Assembly (NCBI GenBank): GCA_002102825.1
Contig: DABJ01000003.1
Location: 12,206 to 46,905 of the forward strand
DNA: 34,700 nt
Source: Candidatus Gastranaerophilales bacterium HUM_12
GTDB lineage: Bacteria; Cyanobacteriota; Vampirovibrionia; Gastranaerophilales; Gastranaerophilaceae
Direction of reading: 5' to 3'
The position numbers and the translations under genes were made by a program. Numbering within the stretch: the stretch's first letter is position 1; every line of letters starts with the position of its first letter. Below the pieces are notes generated by a model that saw only the letters and a list, made by a program, of their open reading frames with translations, did no database searches and was not told the DNA's origin. This document shows positions 25,475 through 32,757 of the stretch, one piece after another.

Positions 25475-26662
25475 CTAAGATTTCAAGCTATTAACTTTTT
25501 CAGTCGAAACATTAGGAGCAAACGAATTTGGAAGTTTAAATCCGAATATACATTCTCCGTCTGGAAAACTCTTTGCAAATATCTCTCCCTTATGCATATC
25601 AATAATTTTCTTAGAAAGATATAACCCAAGACCGGTGCTTGCTTTGTTAAAATATGAAAGTTTTGTTTCTTTAAATCTCTTGAACATATTTGCCAGTTCT
25701 TTTTCCGGAATTTGTTCACTTTGATTTTTTACACTGAATTCAATTCCATCTTCAACAGGAACGACACTGATTTCTATTGTCGAATTTTTGTGTCCATAAG
25801 TTATTGCATTTGATAAGAGATTGAGAATTACTCGTTTTATTTGCAGCTTATCGGCACATACTTCGCAGATTTTTTGTTTGTCCTTAAAAATTATCGTTTG
25901 ATTTCGTTCACATGCCATACATTCAATAGATTTTGCCAAAGTGCTAATCATATATGTTATATCAAATGTTTCAGGATTTAATTGGATTTTACCGTTTTCA
26001 TATCTATAAGTATCAAGAACAGTTGCTATCAAATCAAAAACATATTTGCAAGACCTTTTCGCAAGTTCAATAATTTCTTTTTGGTCATTATTCAAATCTC
26101 CAAATGCTCCATTCAACAACATCTTCAAAGTATTTATTTGTGCACAAGTAGGAGTTTTCAAATCGTGCGTCAAGGTTGCGATAAAGTTTTCTTTGTTGGT
26201 TTCAATCTCTTTTTCTTTATCAATATTATTCAAAACAATAATAAAACCTGAAATCTTGCCATTATGTTCAAATACAGGAGATTTAACAATTCTATAGTAA
26301 GAAGATTTGTCATTTATGAAAGTCATAATCTTTTCTGAATAAAAAGACTCACCTGTTCTTAAGATATACTCATCTTCATCGTTTATCCCGACTATGCAAT
26401 TTGCAGTGTATATTTCCGTAATGTTTTTATGTTCAAGCTCTTTACAAGGACAACCGGTCGCTTTGGCAAATTCCTGATTTGCAAGAATAATATTACCCTT
26501 TAAGTCTTTGAAATAAATAATTAGCGGAACATTTTTTACAATCGCCTGTATGTAAGTATTCATTTTACGCGCATTTTCTCGATTTTTGTTAATGAGATAC
26601 ATGTGCATTGATACTAGCACCAACATTATAAATAAGACTGTAATAACTATGTATGTAATCAT
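25475..26662 (-). CDS. PAS-domain sensor histidine kinase (orphan)
   Basis: A 395-residue membrane sensor. Residues 3-24 form one TM helix, with almost no periplasmic part. Residues 37-147 are a PAS domain (MNTYIQAIVKNVPLIIYFKD opening) with several cysteines (C71, C73, C89). Residues 157-225 hold the HisKA domain with the phospho-acceptor H166 in ATLTHDLKTPT. Residues 270-380 form the ATPase domain: N box NLLSNAITYG (N285), a diverged G1 box KNQSEQIPE in place of D-x-G-x-G, F box MFKRF and intact G2 STGLGLYLSKKII. Similar G1 changes occur in working kinases such as CusS, so activity is plausible. No response regulator gene is adjacent. The ATG has no Shine-Dalgarno; TATGAT lies 11 bases before it. 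Confidence 0.9.
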   Translation of the reverse strand: MITYIVITVLFIMLVLVSMHMYLINKNRENARKMNTYIQAIVKNVPLIIYFKDLKGNIILANQEFAKATGCPCKELEHKNITEIYTANCIVGINDEDEYILRTGESFYSEKIMTFINDKSSYYRIVKSPVFEHNGKISGFIIVLNNIDKEKEIETNKENFIATLTHDLKTPTCAQINTLKMLLNGAFGDLNNDQKEIIELAKRSCKYVFDLIATVLDTYRYENGKIQLNPETFDITYMISTLAKSIECMACERNQTIIFKDKQKICEVCADKLQIKRVILNLLSNAITYGHKNSTIEISVVPVEDGIEFSVKNQSEQIPEKELANMFKRFKETKLSYFNKASTGLGLYLSKKIIDMHKGEIFAKSFPDGECIFGFKLPNSFAPNVSTEKVNSLKS

Positions 26663-26727
26663 AAACTACTACAATCATAGACGGAAAATTTGATAATAAT
26701 ATTAGTCAAGTGGACAAGATAATTACG

Positions 26728-28242
26728 CTATAAGGATTTTTTATTCCGATTTTGTTTGATTTTAGGAACTTCTTTCTCGTCACAACCAAGAACCTTATTC
26801 AAATGCTCAATAAGCTCTTGTGAATGATAGTGCATAGCATGTTCTGATTTGTGGTGAATATCAACAATGTGATAATGCATTGCCATTTCCACCTCAATCA
26901 AAGCAATATTATAATTGTATAAACTGTTTATATATTCATTTACGGCATTTATGTAATCTTTTCTGGCTTCTTGTAAAGCCACATAATTAAGTTCATCAGA
27001 CTGATATTTTGATTCAACAATTTCTAAATTTTTCAAGGCTTGTTCAGTTTCAAGTTTCGCTGTCGGAATTTGATTTTGAGCTTTTTCCACGTTATTGAAT
27101 GCTCTTTTTACCTCAAAATACAAATTCTTTTTGAATAGCAAAATCTCGTTATCAGCAAGGTTTAGTTGAGCATCTGCACCTTTAATGCTATGTTTCAATT
27201 CCATCAAATTGACACTGGAGGATAAATTCACCCCAACCGTCAGACTATTATTTGCTGTTTGATTTGAATTATTAAATCCATAACCAGCATTAGCCGTCAA
27301 ATCAGGCAGATAAGTTCTTTTTATATAGGCTAAAGACTGTTCCATTGCATGTTTTGTAGAGATTAGCACATTCAAATCAGGACTGTTTTCGTAAGCAATT
27401 TCTACTGCTTCATCTAAAGGAAAATTGAACGTTTGAGGCTCAAAAACTTCATTTTTTTCACCTTTATTTTGATAAGCATAATCATTTTGATATGTAAAAG
27501 TTTGAGTATCTTTGATTTTGTAATCCGGTTGATTATCAAGATACATTGCATTATTCAAATCTATTTTTGCATTTTTATAATCATTTTCAGCTTCAATATA
27601 GCGAACTTTAGCTTCACTAAGATTCAAACCTGCAGTTGTTTTATCCACGTCTTTTTTAGATGTAGCAAGTTTTAAAAATTTTTCATTAATTTCCAGATTG
27701 TTTTTTGCAACTTGTAACAAGGCTTGCGATTTCAATAGAGCATAATATTTTGCCTTAACATCAAAAAGGGTTGAACATAAACTGTCCATAAATTCATACT
27801 CAGCACCAATTTTGTAAAACTCTTCCATCTTGATATAAGCGGTAGTTTTGCCAAAATTCCAAACCAACTTATTTATTGAAACCCCGACAGACGGTAACTC
27901 TCTATAGTGAGAATTATAATAAATATTATCAGAATTGTTCTCATTATAAAAACCTGCATTAAGATTTATCACAGGGAAATACTGAGATTTTGCTATTCCT
28001 AAGTTACTTTTTGCAATATCAAGATTATATTTTTGGCGTCTGATTTTAGGACTGTTTTTGAAAGCTGAAGCAACACAATCCAATATAGACAGTGTTACTC
28101 CGTCCTTAATTTCGACCGGTTTAAATAATTCATCATCTTCCACAGCCTGAGCCTTTAAATTCCCGACAGAGAGAAAAAAGACAACAGTAACCATTGAAAG
28201 GCAAATAATCTTTCTAATGCTCATATATCTATTATACAACAT
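26728..28242 (-). CDS. TolC-like outer-membrane efflux protein with histidine-rich C-terminus
   Basis: A 504-residue protein with the TolC fold. A signal peptide (ICLSMVTVVFFLSVGNLKAQA) is followed by two outer membrane efflux halves, beginning at VTLSILDCVASAFKNSPKIRR (split here by the domain start) and FPLDEAVEIAYENSPDLNVL. The unusual part is residues 453-480, where eight histidines fall in 25 residues (MAMHYH, DIHHKSEH, AMHYHSQ, EH), followed by a cysteine. This is a likely metal-binding patch not present in the channel at 21491-23008. No pump or adaptor genes are adjacent. The gene follows the Nif3-like stop by 3 bases. An alternative ATG at 28224 (seventh codon) has TATAAT exactly six bases upstream and may be the real, leaderless start. 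Confidence 0.9.
   Translation of the reverse strand: MLYNRYMSIRKIICLSMVTVVFFLSVGNLKAQAVEDDELFKPVEIKDGVTLSILDCVASAFKNSPKIRRQKYNLDIAKSNLGIAKSQYFPVINLNAGFYNENNSDNIYYNSHYRELPSVGVSINKLVWNFGKTTAYIKMEEFYKIGAEYEFMDSLCSTLFDVKAKYYALLKSQALLQVAKNNLEINEKFLKLATSKKDVDKTTAGLNLSEAKVRYIEAENDYKNAKIDLNNAMYLDNQPDYKIKDTQTFTYQNDYAYQNKGEKNEVFEPQTFNFPLDEAVEIAYENSPDLNVLISTKHAMEQSLAYIKRTYLPDLTANAGYGFNNSNQTANNSLTVGVNLSSSVNLMELKHSIKGADAQLNLADNEILLFKKNLYFEVKRAFNNVEKAQNQIPTAKLETEQALKNLEIVESKYQSDELNYVALQEARKDYINAVNEYINSLYNYNIALIEVEMAMHYHIVDIHHKSEHAMHYHSQELIEHLNKVLGCDEKEVPKIKQNRNKKSL
28231..28236 (-). promoter_or_regulatory. -10 box six bases before an in-frame ATG of the TolC-like gene
   Basis: A perfect TATAAT on the minus strand is followed by ATATCT and the ATG at 28224. 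Initiation 6-7 bases downstream of the box would start the mRNA at the start codon. No good -35 is seen. Confidence 0.4.
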
Positions 28243-28245
28243 GTG

Positions 28246-28974
28246 TCAAGAGGCAAAAATCATTTCAAATGGGCTTTGTTCTTTTGCATAAACAATTTCG
28301 ACATTATTGCCGATTATTTCTTCAAACACCGGAAGAATTAAAATTTCTGATTCAAAATGCCCAATATCATAAACCATAATCTCACTATCAAGCGCCGTAT
28401 GGAATTTCAAATCTCCGGTAACAAGACAATCAGCACCTAAATCTTTTGCCTCATTGATAAATTCCGAACCGCTACCGGCACAAAAAGCTATTCGACTTAA
28501 CTTTTCCACATGCCTGTTATTTACAAAACGGGCATTCGGAGAAATCTCAGATAAAACCTTTGAAAATTCTGCAATATCAATTCCGTTATCAAATTCCACA
28601 AATCTCAAAAACTCATGTTCTATATCAATTTTTTTATCTTTTAATTTCAATGTTTTGATTATTGTGTCGGTTGTACCGCCATTTGCTTTGTCCATATTAG
28701 TATGCGCACAATACATATTAATTTGTGGCACAAAATCTTTCACCAATGGAGCTTTGCAAGGAACATAAAACATCGGGTGGTGAGAAACTATCATATCACA
28801 GTTTTGAGTCAATGCTTGTTGAACAATTTCAATTGTTGGTGTTAGACAAAGCATGATTTTAGAAACCTCATCACGTCCAATTTTATCAACAATCCACCCG
28901 GAAGAGTCCCAACTCTCAGCACTTTCAAGCGGTGCAAACTTTTCTATTCTATTTGTAATTTCGTATTTATTCAT
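28246..28974 (-). CDS. Nif3-like dinuclear metal centre protein (YbgI/YqfO family)
   Basis: A 242-residue member of the NIF3/GTP cyclohydrolase I type 2-like family; it forms a hexameric ring with a two-metal site. Metal-binding segments are visible: MIVSHHPMFY near residue 65, YCAHTNMDKANGG near 92, and YDIGHFESEILILP near 216, whose histidine and glutamate complete the site. The opening IEKFAPLESAESWDSSGWIV matches the family's W-D-x2-G start. It lies 5 bases after coaBC in the same direction. The cellular role is unsettled in all bacteria; links to tRNA or cofactor metabolism have been proposed. Length normal. Confidence 0.9.
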   Translation of the reverse strand: MNKYEITNRIEKFAPLESAESWDSSGWIVDKIGRDEVSKIMLCLTPTIEIVQQALTQNCDMIVSHHPMFYVPCKAPLVKDFVPQINMYCAHTNMDKANGGTTDTIIKTLKLKDKKIDIEHEFLRFVEFDNGIDIAEFSKVLSEISPNARFVNNRHVEKLSRIAFCAGSGSEFINEAKDLGADCLVTGDLKFHTALDSEIMVYDIGHFESEILILPVFEEIIGNNVEIVYAKEQSPFEMIFAS

Positions 28975-28979
28975 AATTA

Positions 28980-30179
28980 TTAAAGATTTCTAACGACTGC
29001 AATTATACTCAACATTTTCCTTGCAATTGTTGTTTTTAGATCTTTCGTCAAACTATAGATAGTACCATTATCCTCAAGAAGTTGGATTTCATTTTCATCA
29101 GAAGAGAAACCAATATCTTTTTTAGAAATATCATTTGCAGCCAAAAAGTCACAACCCTTTTTCTTTATTTTAGCTTTCGCATTATCAATTAAATTTTCAC
29201 TTTCGGCGCAGAACCCGACAATAATCGGTTTATGTTCTGAATTGGCTTTTCTATCGCACAATTCTTGTAGAATATCCGGATTTTTTACAAGTTCAAGCGT
29301 CAAGGTGTCATCTGTTCCTTTTTTCATTTTTTGTTCAGAATAATTTTTAACTCGATAATCCGCAACAGCTGCAGCCATAACGATGATATCAGATGTTTCA
29401 AATTCATCATTAACAGCCTTTTGCATATCAAGAGCAGATTTAACTTTAACGATTTTATACGGAGCATCGACATCTTTTGTAGTAATTAAAACAACTTCTG
29501 CACCCATCAATTTTGCAACATCAGCAATAGCTTTTCCCATTTTACCGGAAGAATAGTTTGAGATATAGCGAACCGGATCAATGTCTTCAATCGTTCCACC
29601 GGAAGTTATTACGACTTTTCGCCCCTTTAATTTCTGCGAACATTCAAGTACATCTTCTACCGCTTTATAAATCGTATCTAACGAACATAAACGACCTTTT
29701 CCATTATATCCGCAAGCCAAAAATCCAATATCAGTATCAAGAATTTCAACTCCACGATTACGTAAATTTGAAAGATTTTCTTGAACAGCAGAATTGTTCC
29801 ACATATTGCAATTCATGGCAGGTGCAATAATCATTTTCTTTGAATATGCACACGCAATCGACGTCAAAAGATTGTCTGCAATTCCATGAGCAATTTTCCC
29901 AATTGTATTTGCAGAAGCCGGAGCAATCAACATAACATCAGCTTCATCTGCTAAAGAAATATGTTCGGGTTTCCAATTTTTGACATTGAATTCATCAACA
30001 TAAACCTCATTTTGGCTAAGATTTTGCAAAGTTAATTTTGTCACAAAATTCATAGCATTAGGAGTACAAACGACTTTAACATTTGCACCTGCTTTTTTAA
30101 ATTTGCGGATTAATTCACATATTTTGAATGCTGCAATTCCACCCGTAACACCGATTAAAATATTTTTATTTTCCATCAT
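28980..30179 (-). CDS. coaBC: Bifunctional phosphopantothenoylcysteine synthetase/decarboxylase
   Basis: Carries out two steps of coenzyme A synthesis: CoaB joins cysteine to phosphopantothenate using CTP, and CoaC decarboxylates the product with FMN. The CoaC half (residues 1-185) shows GVTGGIAAFK, the catalytic histidine in PEHISLA, the PAMN motif in APAMNCNMW, and the substrate-clamp cysteine in LACGYNGKGRL. The CoaB half has VITSGGTIEDIDPVRYISN, then SSGKMG, AAAVADYRV, and the lysine-containing KMKKG before LELVKNPDIL. The frame is open further upstream, but GAGGTTTAG places the start at the ATG at 30179, giving MMENKNILIGVTGG (399 residues). Follows gmk by 52 bases; rpoZ, often between them, is not here. 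Confidence 0.96.
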   Translation of the reverse strand: MMENKNILIGVTGGIAAFKICELIRKFKKAGANVKVVCTPNAMNFVTKLTLQNLSQNEVYVDEFNVKNWKPEHISLADEADVMLIAPASANTIGKIAHGIADNLLTSIACAYSKKMIIAPAMNCNMWNNSAVQENLSNLRNRGVEILDTDIGFLACGYNGKGRLCSLDTIYKAVEDVLECSQKLKGRKVVITSGGTIEDIDPVRYISNYSSGKMGKAIADVAKLMGAEVVLITTKDVDAPYKIVKVKSALDMQKAVNDEFETSDIIVMAAAVADYRVKNYSEQKMKKGTDDTLTLELVKNPDILQELCDRKANSEHKPIIVGFCAESENLIDNAKAKIKKKGCDFLAANDISKKDIGFSSDENEIQLLEDNGTIYSLTKDLKTTIARKMLSIIAVVRNL

Positions 30180-30231
30180 TTTACTAAACCTCACAAATAC
30201 CCAGGATTCTGTATGGGGAACCATCAAGACA

Positions 30232-30792
30232 TTATGCTAATTCGCTTCTTGCAATATTTTCAATCTCAGAAACAGCACGTTCTAAATCATCATTTACAAC
30301 TATATAATCATATTGCTTAGAACGTTCTAATTCAATTTTTACTAAATCCAAACGTTTTTTAATTGTTTCTTCGTCCTCAGTATGACGACCTCTCAGGCGA
30401 TGTTCCAATTCTTCAACACTAGGGGGGGCAATGAATATCAATACGGCTTCCGGCATTTTCTTCTTAACTTGCAAAGCCCCTTGAGTTTCAATCTCAAGAA
30501 TAATATTCAAACCCTCTGCAAACTTTTGAGTAATATATTTTTGCTTTGTTCCGTAATAATTACCGGCAAATTGAGCATACTCTAAAAACTTATCTTTTTT
30601 TATACAGTCTTGAAATTCTTCAACCGACATAAAAAAATAATTAATTCCATCAACTTCTCCAGGGCGGGGTTTTCTTGTGGTACAAGAAACGGACAACATG
30701 AAATCCTCAGTGTTTCTTGCCATAAATTCCTTTAATACAGTGCCTTTCCCGACACCAGAACAACCGGATATTACAAATAATTTTTTATTCAT
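30232..30792 (-). CDS. gmk: Guanylate kinase
   Basis: Phosphorylates GMP to GDP with ATP, an essential nucleotide step. The P-loop SGCSGVGKGT lies at residues 9-18. The GMP-binding part follows as SCTTRKPRPGEVDGINYFF and LEYAQFAGNYYGT, and the lid has RLRGRHTEDEETI. The frame is open 16 codons further up (FWLIFLFSLYNQS), but this is not family sequence; the ATG at 30792 gives MNKKLFVISGC (186 residues). No Shine-Dalgarno stands before this ATG, and a perfect TATAAT ends six bases upstream, so the mRNA probably starts at the start codon. The gene opens a gmk-coaBC-nif3-like-tolC-like series on the minus strand. Confidence 0.96.
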   Translation of the reverse strand: MNKKLFVISGCSGVGKGTVLKEFMARNTEDFMLSVSCTTRKPRPGEVDGINYFFMSVEEFQDCIKKDKFLEYAQFAGNYYGTKQKYITQKFAEGLNIILEIETQGALQVKKKMPEAVLIFIAPPSVEELEHRLRGRHTEDEETIKKRLDLVKIELERSKQYDYIVVNDDLERAVSEIENIARSELA

Positions 30793-30798
30793 AGATTG

Positions 30799-30804
30799 AT
30801 TATA
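30799..30804 (-). promoter_or_regulatory. -10 box of gmk, placed for a leaderless transcript
   Basis: TATAAT on the minus strand, then CAATCT, then the ATG at 30792. A TTGATT lies 15 bases upstream as a possible -35. The predicted 5' end coincides with the start codon. Confidence 0.5.
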
Positions 30805-30845
30805 CAATGAAAAAAGAAAAATCAACCAAAAAATTTTCAAATATT

Positions 30846-31184
30846 TTATATAACAAGATTTACAACCGTCTTTGCATCATATTGACTAAGAATTCTCGCC
30901 ATTTTTTGTTCAGCAGCCTTATCTGCCATCAAATAACATTCTCCACTCCAAGGAAAGAATACCGCACCAAATCTTTTGTTCTGAAATGATGTACGATTAC
31001 GAATTACCTGCCCTGCAGTCATTTTAGCTTCCATTGTATTGTCGCAAAATACAATTTGCTTCCCTATAAAGTCAAAACCCGTTTTTTTTAGAGTATTAAC
31101 AGCATCTTTTACACATGTCATACTGTTACTTGATAGTCTTACACCGGTGAAATTTTGTTTACTGTTATATGAATTTATTTGCAT
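30846..31184 (-). CDS. Small FTG-motif protein of unknown function
   Basis: A 112-residue protein I cannot assign. It begins MQINSYNSKQNFTGVRLSS. An N-terminal short peptide with N-F-T-G or a close form seems common to orphan proteins of this bacterial group, and AFTGG recurs in the protein at 32758. The body is mixed alpha/beta with no signal peptide or membrane helix, and ends ILSQYDAKTVVNLVI. AAGGAAG lies 8 bases before the ATG, a good ribosome site. It stands just after a strong terminator of the upstream gene and just before gmk, so it is likely its own unit. Confidence 0.7.
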   Translation of the reverse strand: MQINSYNSKQNFTGVRLSSNSMTCVKDAVNTLKKTGFDFIGKQIVFCDNTMEAKMTAGQVIRNRTSFQNKRFGAVFFPWSGECYLMADKAAEQKMARILSQYDAKTVVNLVI

Positions 31185-31206
31185 CTATAATTCTTCCTTA
31201 GACTTG

Positions 31207-31244
31207 CAAATAAAAAACCGACAAACAAAATTTTTTGCCGGTTT
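31207..31244 (-). terminator. Intrinsic terminator of the upstream membrane-protein gene
   Basis: On the minus strand an 8-bp stem (AAACCGGC pairing with GTCGGTTT, one G-U) is followed by a T run (TTTTTTATTTG). It begins 26 bases after the stop of the gene at 31271-32272. Confidence 0.75.
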
Positions 31245-31270
31245 CTTAATTTTTGTAAATTCAAAATTAC

Positions 31271-32272
31271 TTATTTCCACTTGTTCAAAAGTTTCAATGC
31301 AGATTTTACAACATTTTCTTTCCCTCGAACCTTATAATACTTTTTATCATTCGCATTGATTATGCAGAAACCTTTATCGCAAGTTTTGTACAACCAAGCC
31401 GTAATACAAGTGTCTTTACCAAGTTCACAACTGGCAGTAACATCTTGAACAGTTGAATCATTTTTTATATCTTCTTTTGTTGTTAAAACATTACCTGATG
31501 CGTCTTTCACCTCATACAAATCCGGATACAACATAAATTTATCAGCTAAAACATCTTTATATTTTTCAAAAGAATCTTCAATATATTCTTTATTTTTAAC
31601 AGAAATATCTGTCTGCGGTTTTATCCAGTAGATAATATATTTACCTGTTGTCAAAAAGTTTGAATACTTGTCAGAAGTTCTTGTATCATCATAAACCTCT
31701 TGCGGAATAGTCAATTCTTTTGAAGCCCACAATGAATAACTTGGAATTATATCTTCGACAGAAGCATTCGTTTTCTTTGAAATTATAAATCCGGAAACAA
31801 TTCCCAAAACTAAAACTAAAACACTTGCAAGAGAAATCCACCATTTTACCCAAGCTCTTTGAGCCTTATGGAAATCTTCCTCATTTTTATAAATCACTTC
31901 TTCCCAAGCCCATTGGTTACCTTTTGCTCCAGCCCACAAAGCCATAACAAAAGCTGCAATAAAGCCGTACGGAATAAATATCAAAGGCAGAATTACAAGC
32001 AATGACCACTTTTTATACTTGATACCCCAAATCCAATTGAACAAAAACGCACCCCAATTGTACTTGTGCGCAATTGAGTCCGGTGCCTCTTCCCCTGTAC
32101 CGGAATTGTTGTCCATCGGAATAAGAAAAATTTTTGGAGTTTCTTTTTTCTTAACAGTAACTTTGTCAAAAAAATCATCTAAAGTTACTTCATTCGGGTC
32201 ATGATAATCTTCTTGATTTGGCAAGCCACTCGCCTCTTTTGGCTCAAAATTCTTATCGTTTTCGCTATCCAT
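31271..32272 (-). CDS. Membrane protein with WGAF-type helices and a C-terminal soluble domain
   Basis: A 333-residue protein of unknown role. Residues 1-65 are acidic and polar. Residues 70-125 contain YNWGAFLFNWIWGIKYKKW and LLVILPLIFIPYGFIAAFVMALW, a paired-helix membrane unit seen in DUF2628-like proteins. A third TM helix lies at about 145-166 (SLASVLVLVLGIVSGFII). The C-terminal 165 residues are outside or cytoplasmic and hold four cysteines (C281, C288, C297 and C302 by approximate count) that could form disulphides. GAGGG stands 8 bases before the ATG, with a well-spaced promoter upstream and a terminator after the stop, so it is monocistronic. I see no catalytic motif. Confidence 0.78.
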   Translation of the reverse strand: MDSENDKNFEPKEASGLPNQEDYHDPNEVTLDDFFDKVTVKKKETPKIFLIPMDNNSGTGEEAPDSIAHKYNWGAFLFNWIWGIKYKKWSLLVILPLIFIPYGFIAAFVMALWAGAKGNQWAWEEVIYKNEEDFHKAQRAWVKWWISLASVLVLVLGIVSGFIISKKTNASVEDIIPSYSLWASKELTIPQEVYDDTRTSDKYSNFLTTGKYIIYWIKPQTDISVKNKEYIEDSFEKYKDVLADKFMLYPDLYEVKDASGNVLTTKEDIKNDSTVQDVTASCELGKDTCITAWLYKTCDKGFCIINANDKKYYKVRGKENVVKSALKLLNKWK

Positions 32273-32293
32273 AATTCATTCCCTCTTTTTTAT

Positions 32294-32322
32294 ATTATAA
32301 TATCTATTTCCAAATCTCGCAA
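32294..32322 (-). promoter_or_regulatory. Promoter of the minus-strand membrane-protein gene
   Basis: On the minus strand TTGCGA (32322-32317), 17-bp spacer, perfect TATAAT (32299-32294). The ATG is 22 bases downstream at 32272. Confidence 0.7.
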
Positions 32323-32407
32323 TATTTATAATCTTGATTTTTAAAAATGTTTATGATACTCTTCTGTCCGTAAGCATTAAAATAGGAAAAACATTGACAT
32401 GTTATCT

Positions 32408-32521
32408 TTATTACGACGTAGCAGATATAACTTTTTAGAGGCTTGTTTTTAGAACAGGATATTTGCAGTCGTCAAAATAAAGTTTTAGAAGCAGGTTCTT
32501 TGAAAAGAAGCCTGTTTTTTT
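32408..32521 (+). ncRNA. Structured RNA ending in an intrinsic terminator: possible attenuator leader or small RNA
   Basis: This is within the 485-base gap 32273-32757. A long stem pairs TTATT (32408), GACG (32415) and GCAGATAT (32421-32428) with ATATTTGC (32459-32466), CGTC (32470) and AATAA (32476), giving 17 bp with two small internal loops. Inside it CTTGTT (32442-32447) pairs with AACAGG (32453-32458). A terminator hairpin follows at 32492-32514 with seven Ts. A competing fold is possible: AGGCTT (32439-32444) with AAGCCT (32508-32513), and nested AGAAC (32451-32455) with GTTCT (32495-32499), which would break both the inner hairpin and the terminator. A TTGACA lies at 32394, but no -10 at normal spacing. 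I do not recognise a known riboswitch class. Confidence 0.45.
32492..32521 (+). terminator. Intrinsic terminator without a gene in front of it
   Basis: CAGGTTCTT pairs with AAGAA-G-CCTG (one bulged G) around a 4-base loop, followed by seven Ts. No plus-strand gene ends upstream, so it ends a non-coding transcript or leader. Confidence 0.72.
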
Positions 32522-32605
32522 GTTACAAAAGGTAAAAAATAATTGTAAAAATGGCAATTATTCAAATTTAGAAAAGTTAAAGAAAAAGTGAAGGTTAGAA
32601 GTAAT

Positions 32606-32692
32606 ATGAAACATAAAAATATTCGACGAAACTCAACTATAAAAGCGAATGCTCCAATCGTGAAATTAATGAATTTAATTTGGGGCTTGTAA
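32606..32692 (+). CDS. Possible 28-residue basic small protein
   Basis: ATG at 32606, TAA at 32690. The product begins MKHKNIRRNSTIKANAP and ends NLIWGL, a basic N-terminus and a short hydrophobic end. A GAAGGTTAG lies ahead as a modest ribosome site. It falls between an intrinsic terminator and the gene at 32758. It could be a leader peptide or chance. Confidence 0.28.
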   Translation: MKHKNIRRNSTIKANAPIVKLMNLIWGL

Positions 32693-32706
32693 TACACAAG
32701 TTGAGG

Positions 32707-32739
32707 CAGAAAAGTGTAAAAATTTACCTCACTTTTCTG
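32707..32739 (+). promoter_or_regulatory. Hairpin next to the ribosome site of the 435-residue membrane protein
   Basis: A perfect 10-bp stem, CAGAAAAGTG and CACTTTTCTG, has a 13-base loop and ends 3 bases before the AGAGGA ribosome site. There is no T run, so it is not a terminator. An alternative pairing GAGG/CCTC is possible. It may affect translation or mRNA stability. Confidence 0.45.
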
Positions 32740-32757
32740 TAAGAGGAATAAGAAAAA

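Noticed and set aside
30793..30840. N-terminal extension of guanylate kinase (FWLIFLFSLYNQS) as a membrane anchor
   Set aside because: The promoter -10 box lies inside this stretch, family homology begins at the later ATG, and the kinase is cytoplasmic.
32394..32431. TTGACA with TATAAC as a promoter for the structured RNA
   Set aside because: The spacing is 26 bases, too long for a sigma-70 promoter, and TATAAC falls inside the predicted stem.
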